Part shown: positions 1 through 8,458 of the stretch, in pieces
How positions within the stretch are numbered: the stretch's first letter is position 1
Layout: each line of letters opens with the position of its first letter
Assembly: GCA_002381645.1 (NCBI GenBank)
Contig: DFXE01000020.1
Span: forward strand, 445,490-509,489
Direction: 5' to 3'
Origin: Bacteroidales bacterium UBA4116
Lineage (GTDB): Bacteria; Bacteroidota; Bacteroidia; Bacteroidales; Tannerellaceae
Length of the DNA stretch: 64,000 bases
Notes under the pieces: model-generated
The model's database searches: none
Seen by the model: only the letters and a program-made list of their open reading frames with translations
What the model was told of the DNA's origin: nothing
Translations under genes and position numbers: made by a program

Positions 1-436
1 CACGCCTGTCGTCACGTTCTTTAAGTGAATCGCGTTTATCGTATTCTTTTTTACCTTTTGCGATCGCAACCACCACCTTGGCAAGTCCTTTCTCATTAAG
101 AAATAACCGGACAGGAATAATGGTAAAGCCACTGTTTTTCGATTCGCCTTCAATCTTCTTGAGTTCTTTCCGGGTCAAAAGCAATTTTCTGTCCCTTCGT
201 GCAGAATGATTGTTATAGGTACCGTAAAAATACTCGGCAATGTACATATTTTTCACCCAAAGTTCTCCCCTTTCCACAAGGCAATAGGCATCTACCAGGC
301 TGGCTTTTCCTAAACGGACGGATTTTATTTCCGTTCCCGTAAGGACTATCCCCGCTGTGAACGTATCCAACAGTTCATAATCGAATGTGGCACGTTTATT
401 TTTTATCTGTATATTGTTATGAATCTTTTCTTTCAT
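1..436 (-). CDS. smpB: SsrA-binding protein SmpB (3' end cut by window edge)
   Basis: SmpB binds tmRNA and brings it to stalled ribosomes for trans-translation in the cytoplasm. The frame starts at an ATG at 434-436 and stays open to base 1, about 145 codons against a usual length near 150, so only a few C-terminal residues are missing. Family signatures that can be read are KNKRATFDYELLDTF near the N terminus, GTEIKSVRLGKASLVDAY at about residues 33-50, and the lysine/arginine-rich tail GKKEYDKRDSLKERDDRR that enters the ribosomal A site. The Yip1 gene lies 38 bases upstream on the same strand, so the two may be co-transcribed. The assignment is very secure. Confidence 0.97.
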   Translation of the reverse strand, partial: MKEKIHNNIQIKNKRATFDYELLDTFTAGIVLTGTEIKSVRLGKASLVDAYCLVERGELWVKNMYIAEYFYGTYNNHSARRDRKLLLTRKELKKIEGESKNSGFTIIPVRLFLNEKGLAKVVVAIAKGKKEYDKRDSLKERDDRR

Positions 437-474
437 TATTCGTTAAATAGTTGTAGAACAATAACTCCACCGGG

Positions 475-1047
475 TTAGATACGCATTCCCGGCATCAGCA
501 TAAATAAAAGCAATCCGATTATCTCAGGCAGCAAAACGATAAGGGCTGAAGCCAGCATGGTAAACTTCAACCGGTCTTTTTCGTTTACGTTCATATACGG
601 AACGGCCCCTTCCCATACAATATATACCGTATATAAGACAAATATCCTCAAAAAGAAGAAATCGGAAACCGGTAATATCATCAGCAGGATATTCAGCGCA
701 TACATCATAGAAGAAGAATACCCTACAAACCGTTGACACAATTTGATGTCCTTTTCCTGTTTAAACAAACTTCCCCACCATTCGTTCAACAAATAGGAAG
801 CCAGAAAAAAACCGCCAAACAATGAAACAAGTGTCTTAATAGCCGATTTGAGCGCCAGTTCAATATTGAATTCTTTCTGGGTAAATAAAATACCAATAAA
901 AGCAGCAATCGTGACAAGACCGATCAAAGGGTAGACAAACCGTGTGAGGTATTCGTCTCCTTTTTCTTCCTTTTGCGACAGTTCTTTCCATGCCTTTCCA
1001 GGCTGGGAAATAATGGCGATAACCCATGAAATTAAATCCTTATACAT
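475..1047 (-). CDS. Yip1-family integral membrane protein
   Basis: This 190-residue protein is an inner-membrane protein of the Yip1/DUF1282 type. A short N-terminal segment (ISWVIAIISQPGKAWKEL) matches the way such proteins begin, and about five hydrophobic segments follow, at roughly residues 36-55, 68-88, 110-126, 130-147 and 162-186. No catalytic motif is visible and the family has no agreed biochemical role in bacteria. It sits directly upstream of smpB on the same strand, an arrangement that says little about function. The family call is likely but rests on hydrophobic pattern and length more than on an invariant motif. Confidence 0.75.
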   Translation of the reverse strand: MYKDLISWVIAIISQPGKAWKELSQKEEKGDEYLTRFVYPLIGLVTIAAFIGILFTQKEFNIELALKSAIKTLVSLFGGFFLASYLLNEWWGSLFKQEKDIKLCQRFVGYSSSMMYALNILLMILPVSDFFFLRIFVLYTVYIVWEGAVPYMNVNEKDRLKFTMLASALIVLLPEIIGLLLFMLMPGMRI

Positions 1048-1106
1048 CTTTACGCTGTTTGAGATGACAAAAGTACGAAAAAGGAATAAGATTTACCTTA
1101 CACAGA

Positions 1107-1883
1107 TTAAAAGATTGGTATGCCATTTTTTAGCGCATCCTGGTACTTCACTTTGTCAAATGAATATAAAGCTGATGACTTCTGCCCCCACTTTTTATAT
1201 ACCTCGTCTAATTTAACCACCATGCCGGTAGACAGGATTTTGCGTTGAAAGTTTCTCCGGTCTAATTTAGACCCCATTATCGTTTCGTAAATGATACGTA
1301 ACTCAGTAAGTGTAAATTTTTCGGGTAATAATTCATAACCGATAGGTAAACTACTAAGCCGGCTGCGGATGGTAGAAAGCGCTTTGGATATAATATGGTT
1401 ATGATCGGCATACAGTTGGGGCAGGTTGTCCAGGTCGAACCAGGCGATATCCTCCTCAATACTGGATTGAACCTTTACTTTGGCATATTCTACAAATGCG
1501 TAATAACCAACACTCAGGAAACGTTGCAGAAACCAGTTGCTAACGGTTAAATCTTCTTTACCGAATCCCTGCCGGATAAGCATATCCTCATTCTCTTCGA
1601 TACTGGTGCGGGATACATCACCGAACAGGTAAAACTGGCGTAAATAAACATCTGATAATCCGGTGCGGCTTACTAATGTACGCACGGCAGCGTCATCTAC
1701 ATGCTCATCCTTATATATAAATCCGCCGGGTAGCATCCATTTGGTATAACAGGCATATTTATTGAGTAATACTTTGAGGTTTCCGTCATGAAAACCAAGT
1801 ATTACACAATCCAGCGATATCCCCGGGCAAAATGACTCCGCGCTTGATAAAAGGTTATTTGCATTCGAATTATATACAGCCAT
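1107..1883 (-). CDS. Nudix-fold transcriptional regulator (NrtR/AraR-like)
   Basis: This 258-residue protein has an N-terminal Nudix fold (about residues 20-150) and a C-terminal winged-helix DNA-binding region (about 165-245, FTLTELRIIYETIMGSKLDR). The Nudix box at GGFIYKDEHVDDAAVRTLVS keeps the first glycine and glutamate but has lost the REUxEE catalytic glutamates (it reads RTLVSR), so the domain is expected to bind a ligand rather than hydrolyse it. Known members of this family in Bacteroidetes are sugar-catabolism regulators, with the Nudix domain as effector sensor. It is divergent from a GH3 glycosidase, and an inverted repeat in between is a candidate operator. The effector sugar is not known from sequence. 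Confidence 0.88.
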   Translation of the reverse strand: MAVYNSNANNLLSSAESFCPGISLDCVILGFHDGNLKVLLNKYACYTKWMLPGGFIYKDEHVDDAAVRTLVSRTGLSDVYLRQFYLFGDVSRTSIEENEDMLIRQGFGKEDLTVSNWFLQRFLSVGYYAFVEYAKVKVQSSIEEDIAWFDLDNLPQLYADHNHIISKALSTIRSRLSSLPIGYELLPEKFTLTELRIIYETIMGSKLDRRNFQRKILSTGMVVKLDEVYKKWGQKSSALYSFDKVKYQDALKNGIPIF

Positions 1884-1902
1884 CCTGATTAGGTTTATTA
1901 CT

Positions 1903-1910
1903 CAAAATTA
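1903..1910 (-). promoter_or_regulatory. Candidate -7 box for the Nudix regulator
   Basis: Read on the minus strand this is TAATTTTG, matching the Bacteroidetes -7 consensus TAnnTTTG. Transcription would start about 16 bases before the ATG at 1883. No clear -33 TTTG was found. Confidence 0.45.
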
Positions 1911-1994
1911 GGGAAGAAGCAGGTAATATTTCTGTTTTTTTTGAATTTTAACATATCAAAGCACACATATGTAAAGCCATTTCATGATCCGATA

Positions 1995-2028
1995 TTTGTC
2001 GACCGGATAAAATTAATTCTTATATTTG
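1995..2028 (+). promoter_or_regulatory. Candidate promoter of the GH3 gene
   Basis: A TTTG at 1995-1998 and TATATTTG at 2021-2028 are separated by 22 bases, close to the Bacteroidetes -33/-7 arrangement. The predicted start lies near 2032, about 60 bases before the GH3 ATG. Confidence 0.6.
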
Positions 2029-2043
2029 TGTCAGTATGACGCA
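2027..2043. promoter_or_regulatory. Inverted repeat, candidate operator
   Basis: TGTGTCA-GTA-TGACGCA is a 17-base inverted repeat with one mismatched pair. It overlaps the end of the -7 box and the expected transcription start of the GH3 gene, where a bound repressor would block initiation. The divergent Nudix-type regulator is the obvious candidate ligand-responsive protein; this link is inferred from position. Confidence 0.5.
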
Positions 2044-2090
2044 TAGATATATTGTTCTTATTAGTGTCTAACCTATTAAATACATACATT

Positions 2091-4403
2091 ATGAAAAAGG
2101 GATTGTTTCTGTTTATGGCTTTGAGTGCTTTTACGGCCCTGCAAGCACAGGAAGATAAACAATTTATTACGGTAGAAAATAACAACGGGGCGACTTTGGG
2201 ATATTCTCCCACCTCCGGAATTAAAATTATCACAAAAGACGGCCTGAAATTCAAGGACCTGAATAAAAACGGCAAGGTAGACCCTTACGAAGACTGGAGA
2301 TTGCCTGTGGATGAACGGTCGAAAGACCTGGCCAAACGGATGTCGGTCGAACAAATCGCCGGATTAATGCTATACAGCGGACACCAGTCTATTCCCGCGA
2401 ACCCTTTCGGGTTTGGGGGAGGTACGTATAATGGAAAAACCCTGAAAGAGAGCGGGGCTAACCCGTGGGACCTAACGGACGACCAAAAGAAATTTCTTAG
2501 CGACGATAACCTTCGTCATGTATTAATTACCACCGTTCAATCGCCTGAAGTGGCCGCGAGATGGAACAACACCATGCAGGCATATGTAGAGGGCCGTGGA
2601 CTGGGAATACCGGGAAATACCAGTTCCGATCCCCGGCATGCAGCAACAGGTAATGCAGAATTTAATGCCGGTGCCGGCGGTGCTATTTCCCTTTGGCCGA
2701 GGGAACTGGGACTGGCAGCATCATTTGACCCGGAGGTAATAAAAAAATTCGGAGAAATTGCTTCGGAGGAATACCGGGCGCTTGGAATAGGTACAGCGCT
2801 TTCTCCGCAAATCGACCTTGGAACCGAACCGCGGTGGTACCGTATATCCATGACGTTCGGCGAAGGGACCAAACTGGTAACAGATCTTGCGCGGGCGTAT
2901 GTAGACGGCTTCCAGACTTCTCCCGGTAAAGATGAGATTAAAGACGGTTGGGGATACACCAGTGTAAATGCGATGGTGAAACATTGGCCCGGCGGAGGAC
3001 CTGAAGAGGGCGGACGCGACGGACACTGGGCTTACGGCAAATTTGCCGTTTATCCGGGCAATAACTTTGAAGACCATTTAAAGCCCTTTACCGAAGGAGC
3101 CTTTAAACTGGATGGGAAAACACAATTAGCTTCAGCCGTAATGCCTTATTATACCATTTCATATAACCAGGCAAAAGACGGAACCAATTATGCCAACGGT
3201 TACAGCAAATATATGATCACCGATTTACTCAGAAACCAGTATAATTACGACGGAGTGGTATGCACAGACTGGGGAATTACAAACGATGAAGGTAATACGC
3301 CGGATATTTTCGCGGGCAAACCCTGGGGAGCGGAAACTTTGTCGATTGCCGAAAGGCGTTATATGATCATCATGGCAGGTGTCGACCAGTTCGGTGGAAA
3401 CAACGATAAAGGCCCGGTGCTGGAAGCCTACCGTATGGGAGTGAAAGAACATGGCAAGTCCTTTATGAGGAAGCGTTTCGAACAATCTGCCGTCAGGCTG
3501 CTACGTAACATCTTCCGGCTCGGACTATTTGAAAACCCCTACCTCGACCCGCAGGAAACGGCCCGTAAAGTAGGTAATCCCAATTTTATGCAAGCCGGAT
3601 ACGAAGCACAACTTAAATCGGTTGTATTGCTGAAAAACAAATCAAACACATTGCCAGTAACGGAAAAAAAGACAGTATTCATTCCCAAAATATACAAACC
3701 CGCCGCTAAAAACTGGTGGGGTATGTGGTCCGAACCTACCTTGGACTATCCGGTGAATATAGAGACAGTAAAAAAATATTACAACGTAACATCTAATCCT
3801 TCTGAGGCTGATTTCTCACTTGTTTTCGTCTCCAGCCCGCAAAGTGAAAACGGCGGATACTCGATAACCGACCGTAAAGCCGGAGGAAACGGATATGTCC
3901 CTGTTTCGCTTCAATACAATCCCTATATTGCTGTAGATGCGCGCGAGCACAGTATCGCTGCCGGCGATCCGGTTATCGATCCTACCATAACCGACCGTTC
4001 CTATAAAAATAAATCGGCCCGTACAGCCAATTCCAATGACCTGGATGTCATCCTTAAAACAAGGGAGATGATGAGCGACAAACCTGTCATAGCTATCGTT
4101 GATGTCTCAAACCCCATGATATTCAGTGAGTTTGAAAAGAGTGTAGACGGCATTATCACACATTTTGGAAGCACTACACAAGCTCTCTTGGACATCATCT
4201 CAGGAAAACATGAACCTTCGGGATTGCTGCCGTTCCAGATGCCGGCAAATATGTCGACGGTAGAAAAACAATTGGAAGATGTACCTTATGATATGGAATG
4301 TCATATGGACTCCGAAGGAAACCAATATAATTTTGGTTACGGATTAAACTGGAAAGGTGTTATAAACGATGCTCGTACAGCCAAATATAAACCGGTAAAG
4401 TAA
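2091..4403 (+). CDS. Secreted GH3 family glycoside hydrolase (beta-glucosidase/xylosidase type)
   Basis: This is a 770-residue glycosidase of family GH3. The start is taken at 2091, because MKKGLFLFMALSAFTALQAQ is a clean signal peptide; an upstream in-frame ATG at 2052 would put 13 unlikely residues before it. The N-terminal TIM barrel (about 60-450) contains VCTDWG, whose Asp393 is in the position of the GH3 nucleophile. The alpha/beta domain follows, with SVVLLKNKSNTLPV near residue 520, and a C-terminal segment ends the protein. It probably acts in the periplasm on oligosaccharides; substrate cannot be told from sequence. Control by the divergent Nudix regulator is likely from context. 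Confidence 0.9.
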   Translation: MKKGLFLFMALSAFTALQAQEDKQFITVENNNGATLGYSPTSGIKIITKDGLKFKDLNKNGKVDPYEDWRLPVDERSKDLAKRMSVEQIAGLMLYSGHQSIPANPFGFGGGTYNGKTLKESGANPWDLTDDQKKFLSDDNLRHVLITTVQSPEVAARWNNTMQAYVEGRGLGIPGNTSSDPRHAATGNAEFNAGAGGAISLWPRELGLAASFDPEVIKKFGEIASEEYRALGIGTALSPQIDLGTEPRWYRISMTFGEGTKLVTDLARAYVDGFQTSPGKDEIKDGWGYTSVNAMVKHWPGGGPEEGGRDGHWAYGKFAVYPGNNFEDHLKPFTEGAFKLDGKTQLASAVMPYYTISYNQAKDGTNYANGYSKYMITDLLRNQYNYDGVVCTDWGITNDEGNTPDIFAGKPWGAETLSIAERRYMIIMAGVDQFGGNNDKGPVLEAYRMGVKEHGKSFMRKRFEQSAVRLLRNIFRLGLFENPYLDPQETARKVGNPNFMQAGYEAQLKSVVLLKNKSNTLPVTEKKTVFIPKIYKPAAKNWWGMWSEPTLDYPVNIETVKKYYNVTSNPSEADFSLVFVSSPQSENGGYSITDRKAGGNGYVPVSLQYNPYIAVDAREHSIAAGDPVIDPTITDRSYKNKSARTANSNDLDVILKTREMMSDKPVIAIVDVSNPMIFSEFEKSVDGIITHFGSTTQALLDIISGKHEPSGLLPFQMPANMSTVEKQLEDVPYDMECHMDSEGNQYNFGYGLNWKGVINDARTAKYKPVK

Positions 4404-4426
4404 TCTATAGAAAATATAAATGAAGA

Positions 4427-4483
4427 GACACGGATAACGGCAGTTTTTACATGTGGATAAAAAAAAATCCGTTTTTCCGTGTC
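4427..4483. terminator. Possible bidirectional terminator
   Basis: GACACGGA at 4427-4434 pairs with TCCGTGTC at 4476-4483 across a long loop that itself contains A- and T-runs. It lies between the converging GH3 and ABM genes. Confidence 0.4.
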
Positions 4484-4507
4484 CTCCATTCAATTATTAC
4501 TTATCCC

Positions 4508-4891
4508 TTAAAACTTCTGTTTCAGGATAAGCACTTCGAGGTCGGCTTTACCGTCTACAGCTTTCACAAAGTCATTGAAATGCCGGCTGCTGTTGTGTTC
4601 ATCAATCGCTTGTTGAGATTTCCAAACTTCAACAAATGTAAATTTCAGAGGATCGGATACGTTTTCATACAAAGCGTACGATACATTTCCCGGTTCTTTA
4701 CGGGTAGCGTCAACAACTGCTTTAAAAGCTTTCATTATATCATTTTTATGTTCCGCTTTAACGGTGACGTTCGCTACAATGGTCAATTCTCCGTCCTGAT
4801 TGGATTTTTCACCGGCAAATGTAAATGAGCTAAATAAAAACATAGAGCAAAGCGCAACCAATAAAACACCTGATGTAAATAACTTTTTCAT
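4508..4891 (-). CDS. Exported antibiotic-biosynthesis-monooxygenase (ABM) domain protein
   Basis: This is a small ABM-fold (dimeric ferredoxin-like) protein with a signal peptide. The start at 4891 gives MKKLFTSGVLLVALCSMFLF; an alternative ATG lies two codons upstream at 4897. The mature part (about residues 30-127) shows the ABM pattern: a first strand LTIVANVTVKAEHKNDI, a helix ending in TRKEPGNVSYALYE, then FTFVEVWKSQQAIDEHNSS with the conserved E, W and H, and RHFNDFVKAV. Such proteins are quinol monooxygenases or small-molecule binders; the export signal places this one in the periplasm. A specific reaction cannot be assigned. Confidence 0.85.
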   Translation of the reverse strand: MKKLFTSGVLLVALCSMFLFSSFTFAGEKSNQDGELTIVANVTVKAEHKNDIMKAFKAVVDATRKEPGNVSYALYENVSDPLKFTFVEVWKSQQAIDEHNSSRHFNDFVKAVDGKADLEVLILKQKF

Positions 4892-4931
4892 AACCATTCT
4901 TTTTAGTGTAAGACATAACTATTAATTACGG

Positions 4932-4939
4932 CAAAGATA
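4932..4939 (-). promoter_or_regulatory. Candidate -7 box for the ABM gene
   Basis: The minus strand reads TATCTTTG, a match to TAnnTTTG, about 40 bases upstream of the ABM start codon. No -33 element was recognised. Confidence 0.5.
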
Positions 4940-4984
4940 AGATTTATTAGTAGAAATAAGACGTGTAACATATATTTAACCAAC

Positions 4985-5060
4985 CCTTCCTTTACCTTCC
5001 ACTTATACCGACAAATCCTTTTGTATCAAAGGTTTGAGAGTGGAAGATATACCATCACCT
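4985..5060 (+). repeat. Short copy of the intergenic repeat (left partner of 6395-6703)
   Basis: TCCTTTACCTTCCACTTAT at 4988-5006 differs by one base from the terminus of the full-length copies. After about 30 unrelated bases comes GAGAGTGGAAGATATACC at 5035-5052, matching the second conserved block but with a decayed hairpin. It faces the full copy at 6395-6703 in inverted orientation, with the AraC gene between. Confidence 0.65.
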
Positions 5061-5187
5061 CTAAAATTTTATTATAAATCCCTGACAAAGAAAGGTATCG
5101 GAAAAGCGGAGCAACAGCCTAAAAATTAGAAGAAAAAAACAGGTTTTTGCCACGGAAGTATTATTATTGCATTATAATTGAATAAAA

Positions 5188-6054
5188 ATGAAAAATATAT
5201 CTGAATATGATTTTTATAAAACAAAATATGGTAGTGAATTACTGATAGATGTGGTGGAATTACAATATATAAAAAAATACCTTCCCGCTAAGTCTTTACA
5301 TACCCTTACTTATTACGACATCACCCTGATCACACAAGGAGAAGGATTTTTTAGGATTGACAACACAGGTCATCATGTTAATGCAAAGGAAATTTTATTT
5401 TCGTTGCCCCATCAGCTAAGAGAATGGGATACTCAAAATATTTCCCATGGCTACGCATTGATTTTTAAAGAAGAATTTCTTATTTCCTTTTTCAACGACC
5501 CCCATTTTCTTGATAACATTTCTTACTTCAACATAAACCGGACTAATAATAAGCTGAAGTTATCTTCAAAAGAATTTGACCAAATCAATAATCTGATTCT
5601 TCAGATTAAACATGAGATTGATGAATATACAGAAAAAAATAAGCATATTTTAAGAGCATTGCTATATCAGGCGTTGATGTGCCTTGAAAGGATATTCACC
5701 GAAAAGAATAACGTGTCCCCAAAGGGGAATAAAAGTACCCATGCCGACAGGTTCTTAAAGCTTGTACATGCTGGCTTTGACAAAAATCATACGGTGAAAT
5801 ATTATGCTGAAAAATTAAACCTTACGCCAAATTACCTGAATGAACTTTCCAAAAGAGATATAGGTATTTCTGCCAAACAGGTCATTCAAAACAGGTTGAT
5901 AACCGAATCGAAAAAATACCTCTTATATTCCAATTTCACAATCACAGAAATCTCAGACCGCTTATCTTTTGAAACGCCATCCTATTTCATCCGTTTTTTT
6001 CATAAGCATACCGGATATACTCCTTTACAATTCAGAAAAAAAGAAAAACCATAA
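5188..6054 (+). CDS. AraC-family transcriptional regulator
   Basis: This 288-residue protein has an N-terminal cupin-like sensor half (about residues 20-170) and a C-terminal double helix-turn-helix DNA-binding domain (about 185-288). The second HTH and closing motif ITEISDRLSFETPSYFIRFF followed by HKHTGYTPLQFRKK is diagnostic for AraC/XylS proteins. The gene is AT-rich compared with guaA and GH3 nearby and stands alone, flanked by inverted copies of a repeat at 4985-5060 and 6395-6703, so it may be acquired cargo. Its target and effector are unknown. The family call is secure. Confidence 0.93.
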   Translation: MKNISEYDFYKTKYGSELLIDVVELQYIKKYLPAKSLHTLTYYDITLITQGEGFFRIDNTGHHVNAKEILFSLPHQLREWDTQNISHGYALIFKEEFLISFFNDPHFLDNISYFNINRTNNKLKLSSKEFDQINNLILQIKHEIDEYTEKNKHILRALLYQALMCLERIFTEKNNVSPKGNKSTHADRFLKLVHAGFDKNHTVKYYAEKLNLTPNYLNELSKRDIGISAKQVIQNRLITESKKYLLYSNFTITEISDRLSFETPSYFIRFFHKHTGYTPLQFRKKEKP

Positions 6055-6406
6055 AATAGGATATTTATCCCTTAGTTTGAATCAAACAAAATTAGAAAAA
6101 AGGTATTTGATCCATTGTAAATATTAACGTCATAAGTTAAATCGCCAAACTTCTGATCCGTACTCATTTTATTATTCATAAACTATTTTGAGGTGCAATC
6201 CTGTTTAAGTATGCTTTAGATGCAAGTAACATTTGGCTCGTTAGTGTGTTCGCTTTTTTTATTACATTCGTCCAAATTCCAACTATTAGATATGCATGCA
6301 TAATTATTATTTGATATTTTTACTTTATCCATTTAATGCTTAAATCCTTATCACTTGTTAACGGTTATACAGTCTGTTATCCACTTAACCCCCCGTTAAA
6401 AATATA

Positions 6407-6466
6407 TTTCACCTTTATGAAATGTAAGTTTCACCCTTGTGAAATACTTATTCCACCCGGGTGAAA
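6407..6466. repeat. Three palindromes with 22-bp period (copy A)
   Basis: The units are TTTCACCTTTATGAAA at 6407-6422, TTTCACCCTTGTGAAA at 6429-6444 and TTCCACCCGGGTGAAA at 6451-6466. Their starts are exactly 22 bases apart, two helical turns, so bound proteins would lie on one face of the DNA. Confidence 0.85.
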
Positions 6467-6621
6467 TGATTTGTAACTCTCAAACCACGCATCAGACACA
6501 GGATAGCAAAGGATCAGTTTTTTATTAACTTTCGGCTAAATGCATTACAACAAAAAACTAACATCCGCAAAGCGGCAATATATTTTGAGTACCCTCCGCA
6601 AGCGCAATTAAAGATAAAAAA

Positions 6622-6648
6622 CAGGGTGGAAGAATATCTTCCACCCTG
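6622..6648 (-). terminator. Intrinsic terminator downstream of guaA, inside the repeat
   Basis: CAGGGTGGAAGA and TCTTCCACCCTG form a perfect 12-bp stem with a 3-base loop. On the minus strand it is followed by TTTTTTATCTTT. It lies about 95 bases past the guaA stop codon and in the right direction, so the repeat appears to supply the guaA terminator. Confidence 0.8.
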
Positions 6649-6742
6649 AAAAGCTGTTTGGATAACGATTTGAAACAATAAGTGGAAGGTGAAGGATAGG
6701 TCTCCGACCAATAATGTTTAGCCTGAGAAATAGAGTATGCCA

Positions 6743-8263
6743 CTATTCCCACTCAATTGTTGCTGGGGGTTTGGAGCTGATATCGTATACAACCCGGTTC
6801 ACTCCTTTTACCTTATTTATGATCTCGTTGGAAACTTTTGCCAAGAAGTCGTAGGGTAATTGGGCCCAGTCGGCGGTCATAGCATCGGTTGAAGTTACCG
6901 CACGTAAGGCAATCGTATTTTCATACGTCCGTTCATCTCCCATCACACCTACCGAACGGATAGGCAATAAGATAGCTCCGGCCTGCCATACCTGGTCGTA
7001 CAATCCCCATTTGCGCATAAGTGAAATATAGATATCATCGGCATCCTGCAGTATACTTACCTTTTCCGGCGTGATATCGCCCAGTATACGAATACCTAAT
7101 CCGGGGCCGGGGAACGGATGCCGTTTGATCAGGTTAGGCATCATACCCAGTTCATTTCCAACGCGGCGTACTTCATCTTTAAAAAGCAAACGTAAAGGTT
7201 CGACCAGTTTCAGGTTCATTTTCTCCGGTAATCCGCCTACATTGTGATGACTTTTGATTACCGTACCTGTAATAGACAACGATTCGATCACATCCGGATA
7301 GATCGTGCCCTGTCCAAGCCATTTGATATCTTTCAATTTATGAGCTTCTTCATCGAATACATCGATAAAACCTTTTCCGATAATTTTACGCTTTTGTTCA
7401 GGATCGGTTACACCATCCAGCGCCTTGTAAAACTTTTCTTTGGCGTTAACACCTATCACATTCAGTCCGAGATGTTCATAATCTTTTAATACATTTTCAA
7501 ATTCATTCTTACGGAGCAACCCGTGGTCGACAAAAATACATGTCAGGTTTTTACCTATGGCTTTATTGAGTAAAACGGCAGTAACGGATGAATCCACTCC
7601 TCCGGAAAGCGCAAGGATTACTTTTTCGTCTTTCAACTGTTCTTTTAATTCGGCAACCGTAGATTCGATAAAAGAAGCAGGTGTCCAATTGTTTTTACAA
7701 CCACAGATATCCAGAAAGTTCTCCAGTAGCCGGATACCGTCGGTCGTATGAAATACTTCCGGATGAAATTGTACTCCCCAGGTCGGTTCACCATCAATAT
7801 GGTAAGAAGCAGCTTTCACATCGCTGGTACTTGCTATCACGCGGAAAGCCGGGGGAAGCATCGTTATGGTATCTCCATGCGACATCCATACCTGCGAGCC
7901 ATTTTCAATATTCTTCAATAACGGATCTTCTCTATCAATATACGATAAATGCGCCCTGCCGTATTCGCGTGAATCGGCGGATTCGACCTTTCCATCCGAA
8001 GTATAGGCAAGGTATTGCGCACCGTAGCAAATACCCAGTAGCGGATATTTACCACGTATCTCCGAAAGGTCAGCTTTGAAAGCATGCATATCATATACGG
8101 AATAAGGGCTTCCGGAAAGGATCACCCCTTTTACGCCGGTAGAATCGTTAGGGAACTTATCATAAGGAACAATTTCGCAATACGTGTTCAATTCCCTGAT
8201 CCTGCGACCAATCAATTGAGTTGTCTGCGACCCGAAATCAAGAATAATAATTTTCTCGTGCAT
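6743..8263 (-). CDS. guaA: GMP synthase (glutamine-hydrolysing)
   Basis: GuaA converts XMP, ATP and glutamine to GMP in the cytoplasm, the last step of guanylate synthesis. The 506-residue protein is full length. The N-terminal class I glutamine amidotransferase has the nucleophile elbow LLGICYGAQ (Cys79) and the WGVQFHPEV His/Glu motif near residue 170. The ATP pyrophosphatase domain has the P-loop LSGGVDSSVTAVLL near residue 220. The dimerisation domain ends in KPPATIEWE, the usual C terminus. It is a single-gene unit with its own -7 box upstream and a strong hairpin downstream. Confidence 0.98.
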   Translation of the reverse strand: MHEKIIILDFGSQTTQLIGRRIRELNTYCEIVPYDKFPNDSTGVKGVILSGSPYSVYDMHAFKADLSEIRGKYPLLGICYGAQYLAYTSDGKVESADSREYGRAHLSYIDREDPLLKNIENGSQVWMSHGDTITMLPPAFRVIASTSDVKAASYHIDGEPTWGVQFHPEVFHTTDGIRLLENFLDICGCKNNWTPASFIESTVAELKEQLKDEKVILALSGGVDSSVTAVLLNKAIGKNLTCIFVDHGLLRKNEFENVLKDYEHLGLNVIGVNAKEKFYKALDGVTDPEQKRKIIGKGFIDVFDEEAHKLKDIKWLGQGTIYPDVIESLSITGTVIKSHHNVGGLPEKMNLKLVEPLRLLFKDEVRRVGNELGMMPNLIKRHPFPGPGLGIRILGDITPEKVSILQDADDIYISLMRKWGLYDQVWQAGAILLPIRSVGVMGDERTYENTIALRAVTSTDAMTADWAQLPYDFLAKVSNEIINKVKGVNRVVYDISSKPPATIEWE

Positions 8264-8295
8264 GAAGTATAAAGAGTTTTTAATATTGAGTGGTG

Positions 8296-8303
8296 CAAAG
8301 TTA
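8296..8303 (-). promoter_or_regulatory. Candidate -7 box for guaA
   Basis: The minus strand reads TAACTTTG, a TAnnTTTG match about 33 bases upstream of the guaA ATG. No -33 element is clear. Confidence 0.5.
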
Positions 8304-8428
8304 CGAATAATATTCTGAAGCGAAAAAGAAGGGAAAACGTTTATAACAGGTGGTTGACATAATATGTTAACACCGCATTAAAATGTGTAAATGTAAGTAA
8401 ATACCCTTCGAAGGAATGTTTTTAACAT

Positions 8429-8436
8429 TACCTTTG
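8429..8436 (+). promoter_or_regulatory. Candidate -7 box for the coiled-coil gene
   Basis: TACCTTTG matches TAnnTTTG and lies 23 bases before the ATG at 8459. Confidence 0.5.
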
Positions 8437-8458
8437 TGTATTCATTAGTCTGAACCGT

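Larger units (their letters stand above)
6395..6703 (-). repeat. Full-length copy A of the ~308-bp intergenic repeat
   Basis: Read on the minus strand this matches 38473-38779 along its whole length. Shared landmarks are ACCTATCCTTCACCTTCCAC at the outer end, a strong hairpin built on GTGGAAGA/TCTTCCAC, the central TTGTAATGCATTTAGCC and AAAAACTGATCC, a TGATGC(G/A)TGGTTTGA block, and three TTTCAC-N4-GTGAAA palindromes at the inner end. Lengths are 309 and 307 bases. It contains no open reading frame of note. It occupies the gap between the AraC gene and the 3' end of guaA; 6055-6394 shows nothing else recognisable. Confidence 0.85.

Noticed and set aside
944..1216. A 90-codon plus-strand frame crossing the starts of two minus-strand genes
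   Set aside because: It overlaps well-supported genes and shows no family features.
4451..4828. A 125-codon open frame opposite the ABM gene
   Set aside because: It is the complement of a clear ABM-domain gene with a signal peptide and has no recognisable domain.
6055..6394. A gene between the AraC regulator and the repeat
   Set aside because: No frame longer than a few dozen codons and no promoter was found; it appears to be non-coding.
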